Assembly (NCBI RefSeq): GCF_000745455.1 | Contig: NZ_JQJI01000002.1 | Location: 1 to 64,000 of the forward strand | DNA from: Mesoaciditoga lauensis cd-1655R = DSM 25116 | Lineage (GTDB): Bacteria > Thermotogota > Thermotogae > Mesoaciditogales > Mesoaciditogaceae | Direction of reading: 5' to 3' | DNA length: 64,000 nt | In this document: positions 24,941 to 35,500 of the stretch, piece after piece | How the letters are laid out: each line of letters starts with the position of its first letter | How positions within the stretch are numbered: the first letter of the stretch is position 1 | Translations under genes and position numbers: made by a program | Notes under the pieces: model-generated | Told to the model about the DNA's origin: nothing | Seen by the model: only the letters and a program-made list of their open reading frames with translations | Database searches by the model: none

Positions 24941-25774
24941 GTGAAAAAATATCTAATAGCTACAGCATGTGACGAAAAATACGAAGATTTCTTGCTTAAT
25001 CATTGGTACAAATCGTTGAAAGAAAACGTGAATCTATCTGAAACGGATATTTTAATAATAGATTGGGGCCTAAGTGATAGTATCAAGAAAAAATTTGATG
25101 GAGCCTTGATTTTTGAAAGCAAACATAAAGATGAAGGTTTAATAAACAATTTGAGATTCATGGATTTGTATGATTTTTTAACAAACAATCCACAATACGA
25201 ACAAGTTGCTTTATGTGATGGGGGGGATATGATATTTCAATCAGACATCTCTCATCTTTTCACATTAAAACCATCAATGGTGCGTGGAGTAACCGAAAAA
25301 ATATCTCCAAACATGGAAATACTCATAACAAACCGTAAAGTAAAAAACGCCGATAAGATCGTCAACTTTTTCAAAGACAAAAATCTTATAAACGTTGGAT
25401 TTGTTGTTTATCCATCAAAAGTTTTCATTCAGATCACCGAAAGGATGTTCGATCTAACTCTTGATAAAAATGCCTGGGGTGTTGATACCATATTACCGAA
25501 TTATTTGATCTACAAATCGGGTTTTTACGAAATAGATTCAAAATACAACTTTATACCCACAACTTCTAAAAGAAAGTTTTATATAAAAAATTCCACATTT
25601 TACCTGGCAAATGGAGAAATCATTCCCATTGTTCACAACGCTGGAAACAAGGACTTTTTCCGTTCTATTCGAAACTTTGGTTATGGCCCTGGTCACAATA
25701 AAACCAAAAAAGTAGTTATGAGTGTTTTAAGAGCTTTTTATGAGGCTTTAAGTTTCTTAAGGAGAAAGCGCTAA
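24941..25774 (+). CDS. GT8-like glycosyltransferase
   Basis: The GTG at 24941 follows ggagg by 5 nt and gives MKKYLIATACDEKY..., 277 residues; a TTG at 24929 is less likely. A nucleotide-sugar-binding fold is suggested by YLIATACDEKYEDFL at the start, the DxD-type QVALCDGGDMIF, the NVGFVVYPSK stretch, WGVDTILPNYLIY and IPIVHNAG near the end. The sugar and acceptor cannot be told. It stands alone on the plus strand between minus-strand runs, convergent with the GT2 gene. Confidence 0.75.
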   Translation: MKKYLIATACDEKYEDFLLNHWYKSLKENVNLSETDILIIDWGLSDSIKKKFDGALIFESKHKDEGLINNLRFMDLYDFLTNNPQYEQVALCDGGDMIFQSDISHLFTLKPSMVRGVTEKISPNMEILITNRKVKNADKIVNFFKDKNLINVGFVVYPSKVFIQITERMFDLTLDKNAWGVDTILPNYLIYKSGFYEIDSKYNFIPTTSKRKFYIKNSTFYLANGEIIPIVHNAGNKDFFRSIRNFGYGPGHNKTKKVVMSVLRAFYEALSFLRRKR

Positions 25775-26974
25775 TCATTCACGTTTCGTCTTTTCAAATT
25801 TTCCACTTTCCAAATAGCGTGGATTACTGAATATAGCTCTGTTGTACAGGTAAACGTTATAGACAGTTGAGAAAAACAATTCTAACGAAAATAGCAAAAA
25901 ACCTAATATTGCCCCTTTAAAACTTTTAAAGGACAGCGCCATACCAAGAATAATTCCAAATAAAGTTGCCAATACACCGTAGGTTATTAAAGCAAGATAA
26001 GTCTTAGGAAATAAAAACGAAAAAATTATCATAAACAGTGCAAAGTACTGAATCAAAACTCCCATTGAAAGTGATCTTATTCTTTCAAGAACACCATTTT
26101 TCGTCCATTTGAGCATTTGAGATAATTTAACCGAGAATTTTTCAGGGGCCAATTCCATCACGGAAGCCGAATATATTCTTCTCCCTTTCTTTTTGTGTTG
26201 CGCGATCCAATTTCCAATGTAAGTATCATCACTCAAGCAAACATCATTGTATTTAAAAGTCTTGAAACTTTCTTTGCGAATCAAGTGGCCTGATCCTGGA
26301 AATATGCTTCCTCCAAATATACTTACCACTTCATTCATCAAAGACATGAAAAGTTCGTTTATATCTGCAGAGTAGTAAGATATCTTTTCTTTTTCTATAT
26401 TTCTTCTTTGAGCTGACACATAATCGAGTTTTTCTTTCTCCATCGTTAAAATTAAAAAATTCAAATCATCCAGCGATATCAAACTGTCGCCATCACAGAT
26501 GAAAACAAAATCACTTTTTTCATCTTTAAGGGCAATTTCAAATCCCTCACCTTTTGGATGTAAAACCCTTCCGGATCTTATAAGTCTTCTAATTTCAACA
26601 TTTTTAAAAGCTTTCAACAGATACTCGTATGTTCCATCCGTTGAGTTATCATCAAATACTAAAATATGAAAGTTATGAGGAAACCTTCCATAATGTTCAA
26701 TAAATCTCTTAGCCGAAATGATATCATTTTTAATAACGGTGAATATAAGAACATCTTTTGGAGTAATGCCATGAAAAATCTTTTTTCTCTCCATTTTCTC
26801 TCTTTTTAGCCTTATTTCAAATAGCAAAAATGATGATAACGAGAATATGCCAAAAAGAAGAGGGAAAAACCACTCTAATGGAATGCTTCTTGTCCTGAAT
26901 GCAAAAAGTATAAGCACGGCAGATATTTCTGAAGATAACATCATAATTTTTTTCAATGTGTTTGTTTTAAACAT
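25775..26974 (-). CDS. Membrane glycosyltransferase family 2
   Basis: The start MFKTNTLKK (ATG at 26974) follows ggagg by 5 nt; the frame is open 36 bp further. The product has 399 residues: two membrane segments (residues 8-60), a GT2 catalytic domain with HILVFDDNSTDGTYEYL, DFVFICDGDSLISLDDL (DxD), GSGHLIRKESF and a QMLKWTKNG acceptor motif, then two or three C-terminal membrane helices. This is the layout of ceramide glucosyltransferase- or hyaluronan synthase-like enzymes. Likely envelope polysaccharide or glycolipid synthesis together with the next acyltransferase. Confidence 0.85.
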   Translation of the reverse strand: MFKTNTLKKIMMLSSEISAVLILFAFRTRSIPLEWFFPLLFGIFSLSSFLLFEIRLKREKMERKKIFHGITPKDVLIFTVIKNDIISAKRFIEHYGRFPHNFHILVFDDNSTDGTYEYLLKAFKNVEIRRLIRSGRVLHPKGEGFEIALKDEKSDFVFICDGDSLISLDDLNFLILTMEKEKLDYVSAQRRNIEKEKISYYSADINELFMSLMNEVVSIFGGSIFPGSGHLIRKESFKTFKYNDVCLSDDTYIGNWIAQHKKKGRRIYSASVMELAPEKFSVKLSQMLKWTKNGVLERIRSLSMGVLIQYFALFMIIFSFLFPKTYLALITYGVLATLFGIILGMALSFKSFKGAILGFLLFSLELFFSTVYNVYLYNRAIFSNPRYLESGKFEKTKRE

Positions 26975-27006
26975 TTTATCCTCCATGTTTATTTCTGAGT
27001 CAAAAA

Positions 27007-28068
27007 TCACGCCAACGTATTCCTGAGTAAAGCAGGAAGCTTGTTAATTATCCTTGCGAAGCTATAACAAACCCCTATACCAATTAACCCAGCGATGAAA
27101 TTCAAAACAACATGGGATTCACTTAAAAAATTGTTGTTGAACATCACAACAATTCCCAAAATACCGTAAAGAATTACACCATGGGAGAGATAAATTCCAA
27201 AAGAATTCTTTCCAAGAGCAGAAAGGCTTTTGGAAACGAATTCAGTTCTCTGAGAAAGACGATAACTTATCCAAAGATAAACGTTTATCGCAAAAAAATA
27301 AAATCCATACACGCCTGGGCCAAGTATAAGATAGGATTCCCAATCAACGTTTAGCTTTGGAACTGTTATTATTTCTAGTGACGAAACAGCGTAAGTTATA
27401 AAAAAACCGAGGATTAACCATGAAGACGGACGATTTCTCCATGAAATATTTTGGGTTTTTGCTTTATACATTCCCCATACGTAAAAAAACATCCAAGCAA
27501 AGGGATCTCTGTACGTTGACAGAGATGAAATGTATTCTCTTTTAAAATAAAGAGGTATGAAATAAAGTCCCATGACAAAAAGCCCGCTTGCAAATAGTAC
27601 CACCAAGAATCTTTTCATTCTATTTACTGTTAGTTTTGAAATCCAGGGAGTTATCAGATAAAACACTATTAAGATTATTATGTAGTAAAACGGTAAAAAT
27701 GCTTCTCCTAGCAAGTATTTCTTCATCACATTCACAAAGTTAAATTGATAAGTATATCCAATAACTTGCCCCACTTCAGCTTGGAGTAGAAGGTATATCG
27801 TTGACCAAACTAGATAAGGAGGCAAAATAACACTGAGCTTTTGAAGTTCGAATACTTTTGTTTTTCCTCTTTTAATGTAACTTTGATATCCCAAAAACCC
27901 TGATATGAAAAAGAACATTGCAATTGCTGGCGCTAGAAAAGTTGAAAGAATCATGACCATATTTTGAGAAAAAACACTCAATTTTCCAAGATTAAAGAAA
28001 ATGGCGTGAATTATAACCACCACTGATATCGCAAAGCCTTTGGCAATATCGAACTCTTTTATTCTCAT
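27007..28068 (-). CDS. Acyltransferase family 3 membrane protein
   Basis: MRIKEFDIAKG is the usual first motif of acyltransferase-3 proteins, and its ATG (28068) follows gggagg by 4 nt, so the longer frame to 28143 is rejected. The product has 353 residues with about ten membrane helices, VVVIIHAIFF (catalytic histidine) and FFISGFLGYQ. Such enzymes O-acylate exported sugars. It lies 17 bp from glpK, and with the GT2 gene suggests glycan or glycolipid decoration. Confidence 0.85.
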   Translation of the reverse strand: MRIKEFDIAKGFAISVVVIIHAIFFNLGKLSVFSQNMVMILSTFLAPAIAMFFFISGFLGYQSYIKRGKTKVFELQKLSVILPPYLVWSTIYLLLQAEVGQVIGYTYQFNFVNVMKKYLLGEAFLPFYYIIILIVFYLITPWISKLTVNRMKRFLVVLFASGLFVMGLYFIPLYFKREYISSLSTYRDPFAWMFFYVWGMYKAKTQNISWRNRPSSWLILGFFITYAVSSLEIITVPKLNVDWESYLILGPGVYGFYFFAINVYLWISYRLSQRTEFVSKSLSALGKNSFGIYLSHGVILYGILGIVVMFNNNFLSESHVVLNFIAGLIGIGVCYSFARIINKLPALLRNTLA

Positions 28069-28085
28069 ATTCCTCCCAAAAAAAT

Positions 28086-29537
28086 TTAAGGATTTGTCAG
28101 GTATTTTGACCAGTTTATGGAGATTTCTTCCGCCTTTTTCCATTTCGAATACTCACTTGAAAGATCGTTCATAGGTTGGAAAAGGTCGGAAGGATTTTTC
28201 TGATTTTTTAAATATTTTAGGTCCCACATTTTTGCTCCTATACCGCTTATCAAGAACGCTCCGTAAGCAGTCATTTCGTGAAAATGTGGTCTTTCAACTG
28301 GAACTTGGCTGGCGTCTGCAAGGGTTTGAATGAGTAAAGAATTCTTAGCCCCTCCCCCATCCACGCTTATTTTAGAAATGGATAGGCCACTTTTTCGGAA
28401 GGCATCTACAACCTCAACGGTGGAAAACGCCATGGCATTTAGAATGGAGCGAACCAAATGGGCTTTGGTGTGAAAAGAACTTAGTCCCAAAAAAGTTCCT
28501 CGCGCTTCGGGAATCCATCTTGGTGCCCCAATTCCATCCAATGCAGGCACATAATACACTCCCTCACTTGAAACGACTGATCTCGCAAGAGGTTCTATTT
28601 CGCTTTCTTCTTTTATCAATCCTACGTTCTTCTTTATCCACGTGATGTTCTGACCGCTTCCCAAAATCGCTCCTTCCAATGCATACGTCACTTCATTTTC
28701 TATTTTCCAAGCTATTGTTTTTAGAAGGCCACCTGGATTTGAAGTATTTGAGCTTCCAATGTTAGCCAAAACAAACGCTCCCGTTCCATACGTACATTTC
28801 ACTTCGCCGGCATTGTAACATCTGTTTCCAAAGAGAGATGCTTGTTGGTCGCCTAATACTCCAACCACGTTTCCGTAAAGCGAAGCTCCAAAATCGTAAG
28901 CGGAGGATTTAACCTCAGGCAATGTTTCTAACGGTACACCAAAAATCTCAAGCAAATCATCATCCCAGGAGAGCGTTGATAGGTTGAAGAGAAGCGTTCT
29001 AGAAGCGTTTGAAACGTCCGTTAGATGTTTTCCAGTTAGCTTCCATATCAAATACGAATCTACAGTTCCAAATTTCAGCTCACCCTTCATCATCGCCTCT
29101 TTTACTTCTTTCACGTTATCTATTAGCCATTTCATTTTCGAGGCGGAAAAATAAGGATCTAATAATAGGCCTGTTTTCTCGCGAATTTCGTTCTCATACC
29201 CTTTGAATTTTATTTTTTCACAAAGTGCTTGTCCCCTCTTATCCCTCCAAACAATGGCGTTATAGAGAGGCTCACCCGTTTCTGAATTCCAGGCTATGAT
29301 CGTTTCACGCTGATTTGTGATGCCAACAAAATCAGGTGAACATTTGCATTTTTCTATAGCCTCTTTCAGCGCTTCGACGCTTTTAGCGTATATCTCATTT
29401 GCAGATTGTTCCACCCATCCAGCTTGAGGGTAAAAAGTTGTCAGCTCTTTTTGAGAGCTTGATGACGGATTTCCATTTTCATCAAAGATGATCGCACGCG
29501 TGCTCGTTGTACCTTCGTCTATCACGGCGACAAACAT
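28086..29537 (-). CDS. glpK: Glycerol kinase
   Basis: The product has 483 residues, slightly short of the typical 495. FGGY features: AVIDEGTTSTRAIIFDENG at the N-terminus, GITNQRETIIAWN, GEVKCTYGTGAFVLANIG and SKISVDGGGAKNSLLIQ. It phosphorylates glycerol with ATP. Neither glpF nor glpD is beside it; its place before envelope-glycan genes suggests a link with lipid supply, which is only inference. It starts one base from the DUF501 stop. Confidence 0.95.
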   Translation of the reverse strand: MFVAVIDEGTTSTRAIIFDENGNPSSSSQKELTTFYPQAGWVEQSANEIYAKSVEALKEAIEKCKCSPDFVGITNQRETIIAWNSETGEPLYNAIVWRDKRGQALCEKIKFKGYENEIREKTGLLLDPYFSASKMKWLIDNVKEVKEAMMKGELKFGTVDSYLIWKLTGKHLTDVSNASRTLLFNLSTLSWDDDLLEIFGVPLETLPEVKSSAYDFGASLYGNVVGVLGDQQASLFGNRCYNAGEVKCTYGTGAFVLANIGSSNTSNPGGLLKTIAWKIENEVTYALEGAILGSGQNITWIKKNVGLIKEESEIEPLARSVVSSEGVYYVPALDGIGAPRWIPEARGTFLGLSSFHTKAHLVRSILNAMAFSTVEVVDAFRKSGLSISKISVDGGGAKNSLLIQTLADASQVPVERPHFHEMTAYGAFLISGIGAKMWDLKYLKNQKNPSDLFQPMNDLSSEYSKWKKAEEISINWSKYLTNP

Positions 29538-30032
29538 TCACATCACCTCTTTGTATTTTTCACACAGAGCGTTTTTGCATTCCAGTTGTCTTATCTCGTC
29601 TAAAACCATTTCTCCAACCGGATTCCTGATGCCACCTAAATGGTATGCAACCTGTAAATGAAGACATTTAATATGTGAAAAATCGGATATGCCACCCATT
29701 CCACTCTTTTTTATCCTTTTTATCACCCATTCGTTATCTCCAGCTAATTCTATAGCTTCTTTTCTTGCAAGGAGATGAGCTTCCTCTTGCAAATGAAAAA
29801 GTGCTTTCGAAGAGTCTATGATCTTTTCGTACTTAGCAATGCCACCCTCGGCTTCTATTTGTGAAATACGATATCTCAAGTAAGGACACGTAAGCCAATA
29901 TATCGTTGGAAAAGGTTTTCCGTCCAGGACGGGGTTAGATTTCACAACCACGGGAAATCCATATGAACACCTATATGAAACTTCTAAAACGTTTTTAGGA
30001 GTTCTTCCAAGTTGAGAAGATATGACTTTCAA
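29538..30032 (-). CDS. DUF501 family protein
   Basis: DUF501 proteins carry the pattern seen here: VISSQLGRTPKNVLEVSYRCSYGFPVVVKS near the start, FPTIYWLTCPYL, and HIKCLHLQVAYHLGGIRNPVGE towards the end, with several conserved cysteines and histidines. The TTG at 30032 overlaps the prmA stop (TTGA) and follows ggtgaag; an ATG at 30056 within prmA is the alternative. Function of the family is unknown; it is often encoded near ppx and eno in other bacteria. Confidence 0.85.
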   Translation of the reverse strand: MKVISSQLGRTPKNVLEVSYRCSYGFPVVVKSNPVLDGKPFPTIYWLTCPYLRYRISQIEAEGGIAKYEKIIDSSKALFHLQEEAHLLARKEAIELAGDNEWVIKRIKKSGMGGISDFSHIKCLHLQVAYHLGGIRNPVGEMVLDEIRQLECKNALCEKYKEVM

Positions 30033-30835
30033 GTCTTCACCGCAAACGCGCACCATTCGTTCTCACATCGCTTTTCTATTATTTGAAAATCCATTTTTTC
30101 GCAAAAGTTTGCAAATTCGTCTGCTCGTGGCTTATCCACGCCAGAGGCTATAAAAAGCACTTTATGTGGAAGTTGAGGTATAAGTTTTAAGAGAACATCA
30201 AATACTATGTTTGCAACGTAAAGATCAAATTCTTCGTTTACGTTCAACAACAAATCAGATTTTTTCACCTCGTAATCAACATCATTTAAAACAGCGGTTT
30301 CTCTGGCTTGCTTTAAAGCGTCCTCATCCATATCAACGGCCAAAACCTTTGAAGCTCCAAGTTTTTTGGCGATGGCTGAAAGCACGCCAGTACCACACCC
30401 AACATCGCAAACCCTCATGCCATCTTTTAAATACGTTTTAAGAAGGCTGGCAGCTAACTTTGTCGTTTCATGTTCACCGGTTCCAAATGCCATACCAGGC
30501 GTTACCTTTACGGTTATGCCATCTTCAGGATCTTGGAACCTCTCTGGATCAGGATTTATGTGTAAGCCCTTTTCAACATCTATTATTTTAAGGCTTCTCC
30601 TCCATATGGAGATCCAATCTTCATCATTGGAAATCTTCATTTCACACGTGACACCAAATTTTTTCGCGATCTCATCTATCATACTTTTATCTTCCGTGTA
30701 TATGTGAAATGTTTCTTCTTTTCCATTCGGAAGAGACTCAGAATAAAACGATGTCAACCCATAAAAAGATAGAAATTCAAAGATTTCGTTCGATCTTTTT
30801 GAATCTATTTTCAGTATCCACTCTTTTCTTTTCAA
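30029..30835 (-). CDS. prmA: Ribosomal protein L11 methyltransferase
   Basis: The product has 268 residues: an N-terminal ferredoxin-like substrate domain (WISIWRRSLKIIDV), VTPGMAFGTGEHETTKLA, the SAM-binding VCDVGCGTGVLSAIAKKLG, and YVANIVFDVLLKL (NxxxxxL region). It methylates ribosomal protein L11. First gene of a minus-strand run with DUF501 and glpK. Confidence 0.92.
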   Translation of the reverse strand: MKRKEWILKIDSKRSNEIFEFLSFYGLTSFYSESLPNGKEETFHIYTEDKSMIDEIAKKFGVTCEMKISNDEDWISIWRRSLKIIDVEKGLHINPDPERFQDPEDGITVKVTPGMAFGTGEHETTKLAASLLKTYLKDGMRVCDVGCGTGVLSAIAKKLGASKVLAVDMDEDALKQARETAVLNDVDYEVKKSDLLLNVNEEFDLYVANIVFDVLLKLIPQLPHKVLFIASGVDKPRADEFANFCEKMDFQIIEKRCENEWCAFAVKT

Positions 30836-30860
30836 CTATCTTTCACCCCTTTTTCGGAAA

Positions 30861-30866
30861 ATTATA
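30861..30866 (-). promoter_or_regulatory. Extended -10 element upstream of prmA
   Basis: On the minus strand tgatataat lies 26-31 bp before the prmA start. A good -35 is not evident, which fits an extended -10 promoter. Confidence 0.5.
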
Positions 30867-30928
30867 TCATTTTGTTAATATGATTAGGTATAATGGTCTC
30901 AACGTTTTGAGTAAGAAGTGGTTTTTAA

Positions 30929-31356
30929 AATTTGGTTCTCATCAGTTTAGTGTGGATAAAACATGCCGATTCTCTATTCTGTTTGTTGTTGCAGTTCTGA
31001 ACAAAATCATCCTAAAATACCTTGTTATCAAGTAAAAGAACAAGCACCCTCGAAGTACTTGTCAGAACATATGAGCTCCCATCTGGAAATTCAAAATATG
31101 AGGTTGAGAGGCACAGGACGTGCCGAGAAAGCGAAGCACTCATGGACAAGTGTCTGAGCGTGCCTTATATTTTGAATCAGAAGATGGAGAGAAGAGCGAA
31201 TCCGTTCTGACAGGACTTCGAAAAAATTGCCTTGACCGCCTGGAAAGGGGGTAAATCAAAAAGGATTGTATTCCAATGTGTTGCTCACATATTCTCATAG
31301 AGAATTTTTGTAATGTTTCTTGTAATACTTTTCGTAATGTTCACGCACAACATGAG
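30929..31356 (+). repeat. Dispersed palindromic element, subfamily B copy 2, with long left extension
   Basis: The core 31051-31220 has outer arms cgaagtacttgtcagaac (31051-31068) and gttctgacaggacttcg (31204-31220). The left 120 bp (ggttctcatcagtttag to caagcaccctcgaag) recurs in inverted orientation at 61981-62101 with few differences. The right tail to 31356 is shared with the 2.4-kb copy. It fills nearly the whole 570-bp gap between prmA and the chromate transporter. Confidence 0.88.
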
Positions 31357-31456
31357 TGTTTAGATGAAAAAACATTCAAGGAGAAACAAAAAAATCTGAT
31401 AAAGATTGGTTAAATCCTTAAAGACGCACAAAAATCAACGAAATGGAGAGCCGTTG

Positions 31457-32005
31457 GTGAAAAAAGAAAAAGAAGTGGATTTTTTCCCGATATTTCTTAC
31501 ATTCTTCAGAATTTCTTTGTTGACAATAGGCGGGGGCTATGCCATGGTTCCCGTTATGGCAAAAGAAATGGAAAAGAAAAAATGGATGAGTAAAAGCGAT
31601 TTTTACACTTTACTCGCGCAATCTCAGTCAATTCCAGGTTCGGTGGCATTTAACCTTTCAATCCTCGTGGGGAAAAAGATTTCCGGATTGAAGGGAAGCT
31701 TCGCGGGCGCTATTGGGGTGATCCTTCCACCGTTTTTTGCGATAATTCTGATAGGCGCCTTACTCTCAAAATTTTCGAATTCGCCAATAGTCATAGGCTT
31801 TTTAAAAGGGGCTTACGGAGCCGTTATCGGGTTGATAGCAGGCATACTTTACAAGATGATAACTTTGAGAAAATGGAACTTCCTGGAAGTTCTCGTTGGC
31901 GTAATTGGCATTTTCTTTTTAATCCTAAAAAGCGATTACGTTTTGGTGATATTCATCTTGATTGTTTTAACAGTGTGGATTGGTGATAAAAAGTGGAAAT
32001 CGTAG
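31457..32005 (+). CDS. Chromate transporter family protein, N-terminal half (short-chain CHR)
   Basis: The GTG at 31457 follows ggagag by 6 nt, giving 182 residues; the frame is open to 31406. The CHR signature FFRISLLTIGGGYAMVPVM and QSIPGSVAFNLSILVG is present with about six membrane segments. Short-chain CHR proteins work as pairs; the partner gene follows with 13 bp overlap. Substrate (chromate or another anion) is not certain. Confidence 0.88.
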   Translation: MKKEKEVDFFPIFLTFFRISLLTIGGGYAMVPVMAKEMEKKKWMSKSDFYTLLAQSQSIPGSVAFNLSILVGKKISGLKGSFAGAIGVILPPFFAIILIGALLSKFSNSPIVIGFLKGAYGAVIGLIAGILYKMITLRKWNFLEVLVGVIGIFFLILKSDYVLVIFILIVLTVWIGDKKWKS

Positions 32006-32508
32006 AACTCTTTTTTGTGTTTTTCAAAATAGGATTCCTTTCTTTTGGGGGAGGCTGGACGGTTGTAGGTTTGATAAGCCATGAGGTGGTTTCTCATCAT
32101 TGGCTTTCTCCAAGCGATTTTTCAAAGATAGTTTCCGTTTCACAGTTAACACCCGGCCCTGTAGCCGTGAATGTGGCCACTTATGTTGGCTTCAAAATGG
32201 ATGGCATCCTTGGTTCTATTTTTTCGACAATTGGAATATTGACTCCATCTATCGTGATAATCGTGCTGGTCAGCTTTCTCTCTAAGCTCGTCAAGGCGGA
32301 TGAAAAATACCTGAACTCAGCCTTGCGTGTCGCATCGATTTCTCTTATCTTTTTGACTCTCTATTCCCTTTTATATTCCTGCAGTTGGGATTGGCTAACA
32401 CTGTTACTGGCGGCCGTTTCATTTATACTTTTTGTAAAAACAGACATAGATCCAATTTACATAATAATTTTTTCTGCGCTAACAGGCGCACTGTTGTATG
32501 TATTGTAA
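31993..32508 (+). CDS. Chromate transporter family protein, C-terminal half (short-chain CHR)
   Basis: The product has 171 residues from a GTG overlapping the previous gene. It carries the same signature (FFKIGFLSFGGGWTVVGLI, QLTPGPVAVNVATYVG) as its partner but in diverged form, consistent with a heterodimer replacing the fused two-domain ChrA. About five membrane segments. Confidence 0.88.
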   Translation: MEIVELFFVFFKIGFLSFGGGWTVVGLISHEVVSHHWLSPSDFSKIVSVSQLTPGPVAVNVATYVGFKMDGILGSIFSTIGILTPSIVIIVLVSFLSKLVKADEKYLNSALRVASISLIFLTLYSLLYSCSWDWLTLLLAAVSFILFVKTDIDPIYIIIFSALTGALLYVL

Positions 32509-32520
32509 AGTACAACGTGA

Positions 32521-32526
32521 TATAAT
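32521..32526 (+). promoter_or_regulatory. Extended -10 element before the O-antigen-ligase-like gene
   Basis: TGATATAAT, with the hexamer tataat at 32521-32526, 44 bp before the start codon. No convincing -35 is seen at 16-18 bp. Confidence 0.5.
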
Positions 32527-32569
32527 TTGCAAGGAAAAATTAAAAATAGTTTTGCTTGAAAGGTAGGTA

Positions 32570-35500
32570 ATGTTCATGGAAGTGGTTAAGTCAGAGATTT
32601 CAAAATTCGAAGAGTACACCCTTTACCTGATAGCTCTTTTTATTCCAATCGTTACCATTCCAGGTTGGACTTATGAATACAGCACGCAAAAGTACGCTTT
32701 CTTTTCGATATTGGCTTTTGTGGTGTTGGTGGCGGCTGTTTGGGAATCTAGAAGGCGTGAAAGTATTGCCGTAAGGTTTACATTGCCTTCAATAGGATGG
32801 GGATTTTTCGCGCTGTCGGCTTTGCTATCGCTCTTCCCGGTGGCAATGGAAGATACCCCTTACCTGAGATATTCCGGTCAGGTTGCGCTTTACGTCGTTC
32901 TGACTTTTATATTTGCAATTTATCTTATGAACAGGGTAAACACCAAAAGGGTGATGATAAACATCCTCGGTATGCTTTTGATAAGCGCTGGTTTTATAAC
33001 GTTGGATGCGTTTATAAACTTTTACGCGGGTTGGGATATCTGGCTTGGGCATATAGGAACTCCATATACCAGAATAGCTATAAGAGCCACAATTGGAAAC
33101 CCAGACTTCGTCCCAGACTATCTGGGTGTTATGCTCTTCGTGGCGTTTTACTTTTTGATTTCTAAAGATCTTGGATACAAGATAACAAAAGAAAACGCAA
33201 AGAGTGTTTATTTAAGATTATCCATAATAAAAGCATCTGTTCTCATAGAAGCCATTGCGATGGTTGCCGTTATAATCTTCGCTCAAACAAGGGGAGATTA
33301 CCTGGCAGTACCCGCTTCTTTCGTTTTTTTCGCTTTGAGCTACACGTACTACCAAAATTTCAAGCATAAACGCAAAGAAGAAACCAAGGAAATTCCAGAA
33401 GTTAGCAGGACGTATAAAAAGATCGCCAAGCTTACCACTATCTTTGTGATAGTATTTGTAGGCGCTGTTTTTTTGGAATTCTTGCTTTATTCCATTCCTG
33501 GACCGTTTACAGGCGGCAAATTCAGCGTTTTTGGAAGAGTTTCAACGATTTCATCTGCCACAACATCTGGTGGAAGCGGGCAGCAAAGGTATTTGGCCTG
33601 GTGGGCAGCCTTTTACCAATGGAAAGATCATCCCATCGTTGGTCAGGGCATAGGCACTTATCAAACAAACGTTTTACACTATTTAGGAGTGGCAGTCCAA
33701 CATCATCCCGCCCTTATCGTCGCGTGGAACAACTTCAAAAGGGCTCACAACGATTACGTACAGGTTTTGGGAGAAACCGGCATTTTAGGATTTGCATCCA
33801 TCGTTTTCTTTCTTATATCCCTTTTGCTTTATTACTTGAGAGTTCTGAAAAAGCAGAATTACGATAACGCCATGTTGATGATGTTGTTGGCATCGGGCGC
33901 TTTGGTAACAATTTTGACGAGTGTGCTCTCTTTTGCGGAACATCTCATGCCAGATTCCATGACGTTGATGTTTTTACTTGCCTTTTTGAATTCTAACTTG
34001 TTCAACAAAGATAAAGATTACACATGGGAATGGGTTTTCAACAAAGCGAAATTCGTTGCAGTTGCGACGGTGACGTTGGCGATAGCTGGAAGTGTGGCGT
34101 TGTTGAAAACGATGTATTTCGTCAGTGAAGTTTACTTCCTTAAGGGTAATGTGAGCTATCAATACATAAGCGCGTATCAGAGAGCTGTGAAAAACGTTTC
34201 ATCTCAGCTTCAAAGCGTTAAGAATGACATCCAGCTTTTAAAAAGCTACAAAGGAAAATTCGCTTATCTTGATCCGAAAAACTACATTCCCCAGCACCTA
34301 AACGCTTTGCTCATGAGAAACCCAAATCTCAACAGAACGCAAGCATCGATTCAGCTAGAACACCAACGTGTTGATGAATACAACAAACAGATGAACAATT
34401 TGGTAAATGCACAAAAAGAACTTGAAAACAATTTGAACGCATTTGAAAGAAATGAAAATATTTCATACAGCGATGCCGTTTACCACTTCACGAGTTCTCT
34501 TGGATGGGATTGGACGTACGGAACCTCAGAGTTCTATCTCGGACTCCTTTCAACTTTTCCTCAACGTAACCAAAGAATCGTGGGCGAATTGAATGTGGCT
34601 CTGAAGAAAGATACACAAACACAGCTTAACGTATTGAAAAAATTGTTCTACGGCAAGGATCCCATGACGTATTACATATATCCACCTTACAGGCATCTCA
34701 ATTACGTTGACGATTACAATTTGATTGCAAAACTTGTCAAAAATGGAGAAAACCTTGTCAAGCTCTGGAACGAACTTAACATCAATCAATTGATTCAGAT
34801 GCAAATGTACAGAGACGGAATAGATTATTTACAAACGTCCTTCCTTTCATTTGATGAAAAGAATTCTTACAGGTTGATAGCGGAATTTTCTTCGACACTT
34901 TATCACCTGGAAAGACAACAAATAACGTCTTACGAACGTGCCATGAAGCTTTTTCCGAAATTCAAAACCGATTTTGAGAAGATGATATCAGATCATGAAA
35001 AATTGGCAAACGAAGATAGAATAGCGATGGAAAAGTGGTATGATAAAACGATCTTCATACTCCCAGGTGGATGGAACAGGTATCCGGGTTGGGAAAACGT
35101 CTATTCAGAGTACATAAACAACATATTAAGAGACACTCCGATGAACGCTCAAACGTATGCGAAAATAAAAGAAATAGCTGGGAAATATGTTTGGATAGGC
35201 AATTACATGCAAAGAACATATTGGGCTGTGCCGATAAAAGTTTTTGACATTTTCACTTCATTGGCTCAAACGTTTATAAACCAAAAGAAATACGCTGAAG
35301 CTCTTACGGTTGTTACCGACACGTTAAAAATATTCAAACCCGCTTACGAGTGGAATTTGAAGGATGAATCGAGATGGAAACACAACGAAAAGATCCATTC
35401 TCTGGTAACCAAATTCATCAAGGAATACCAGGAACTGGAAAATAATCGCGCAACTTTTCTCAAGCAATTGAAGAACGTTTATCTTTACACTTTTACCAAC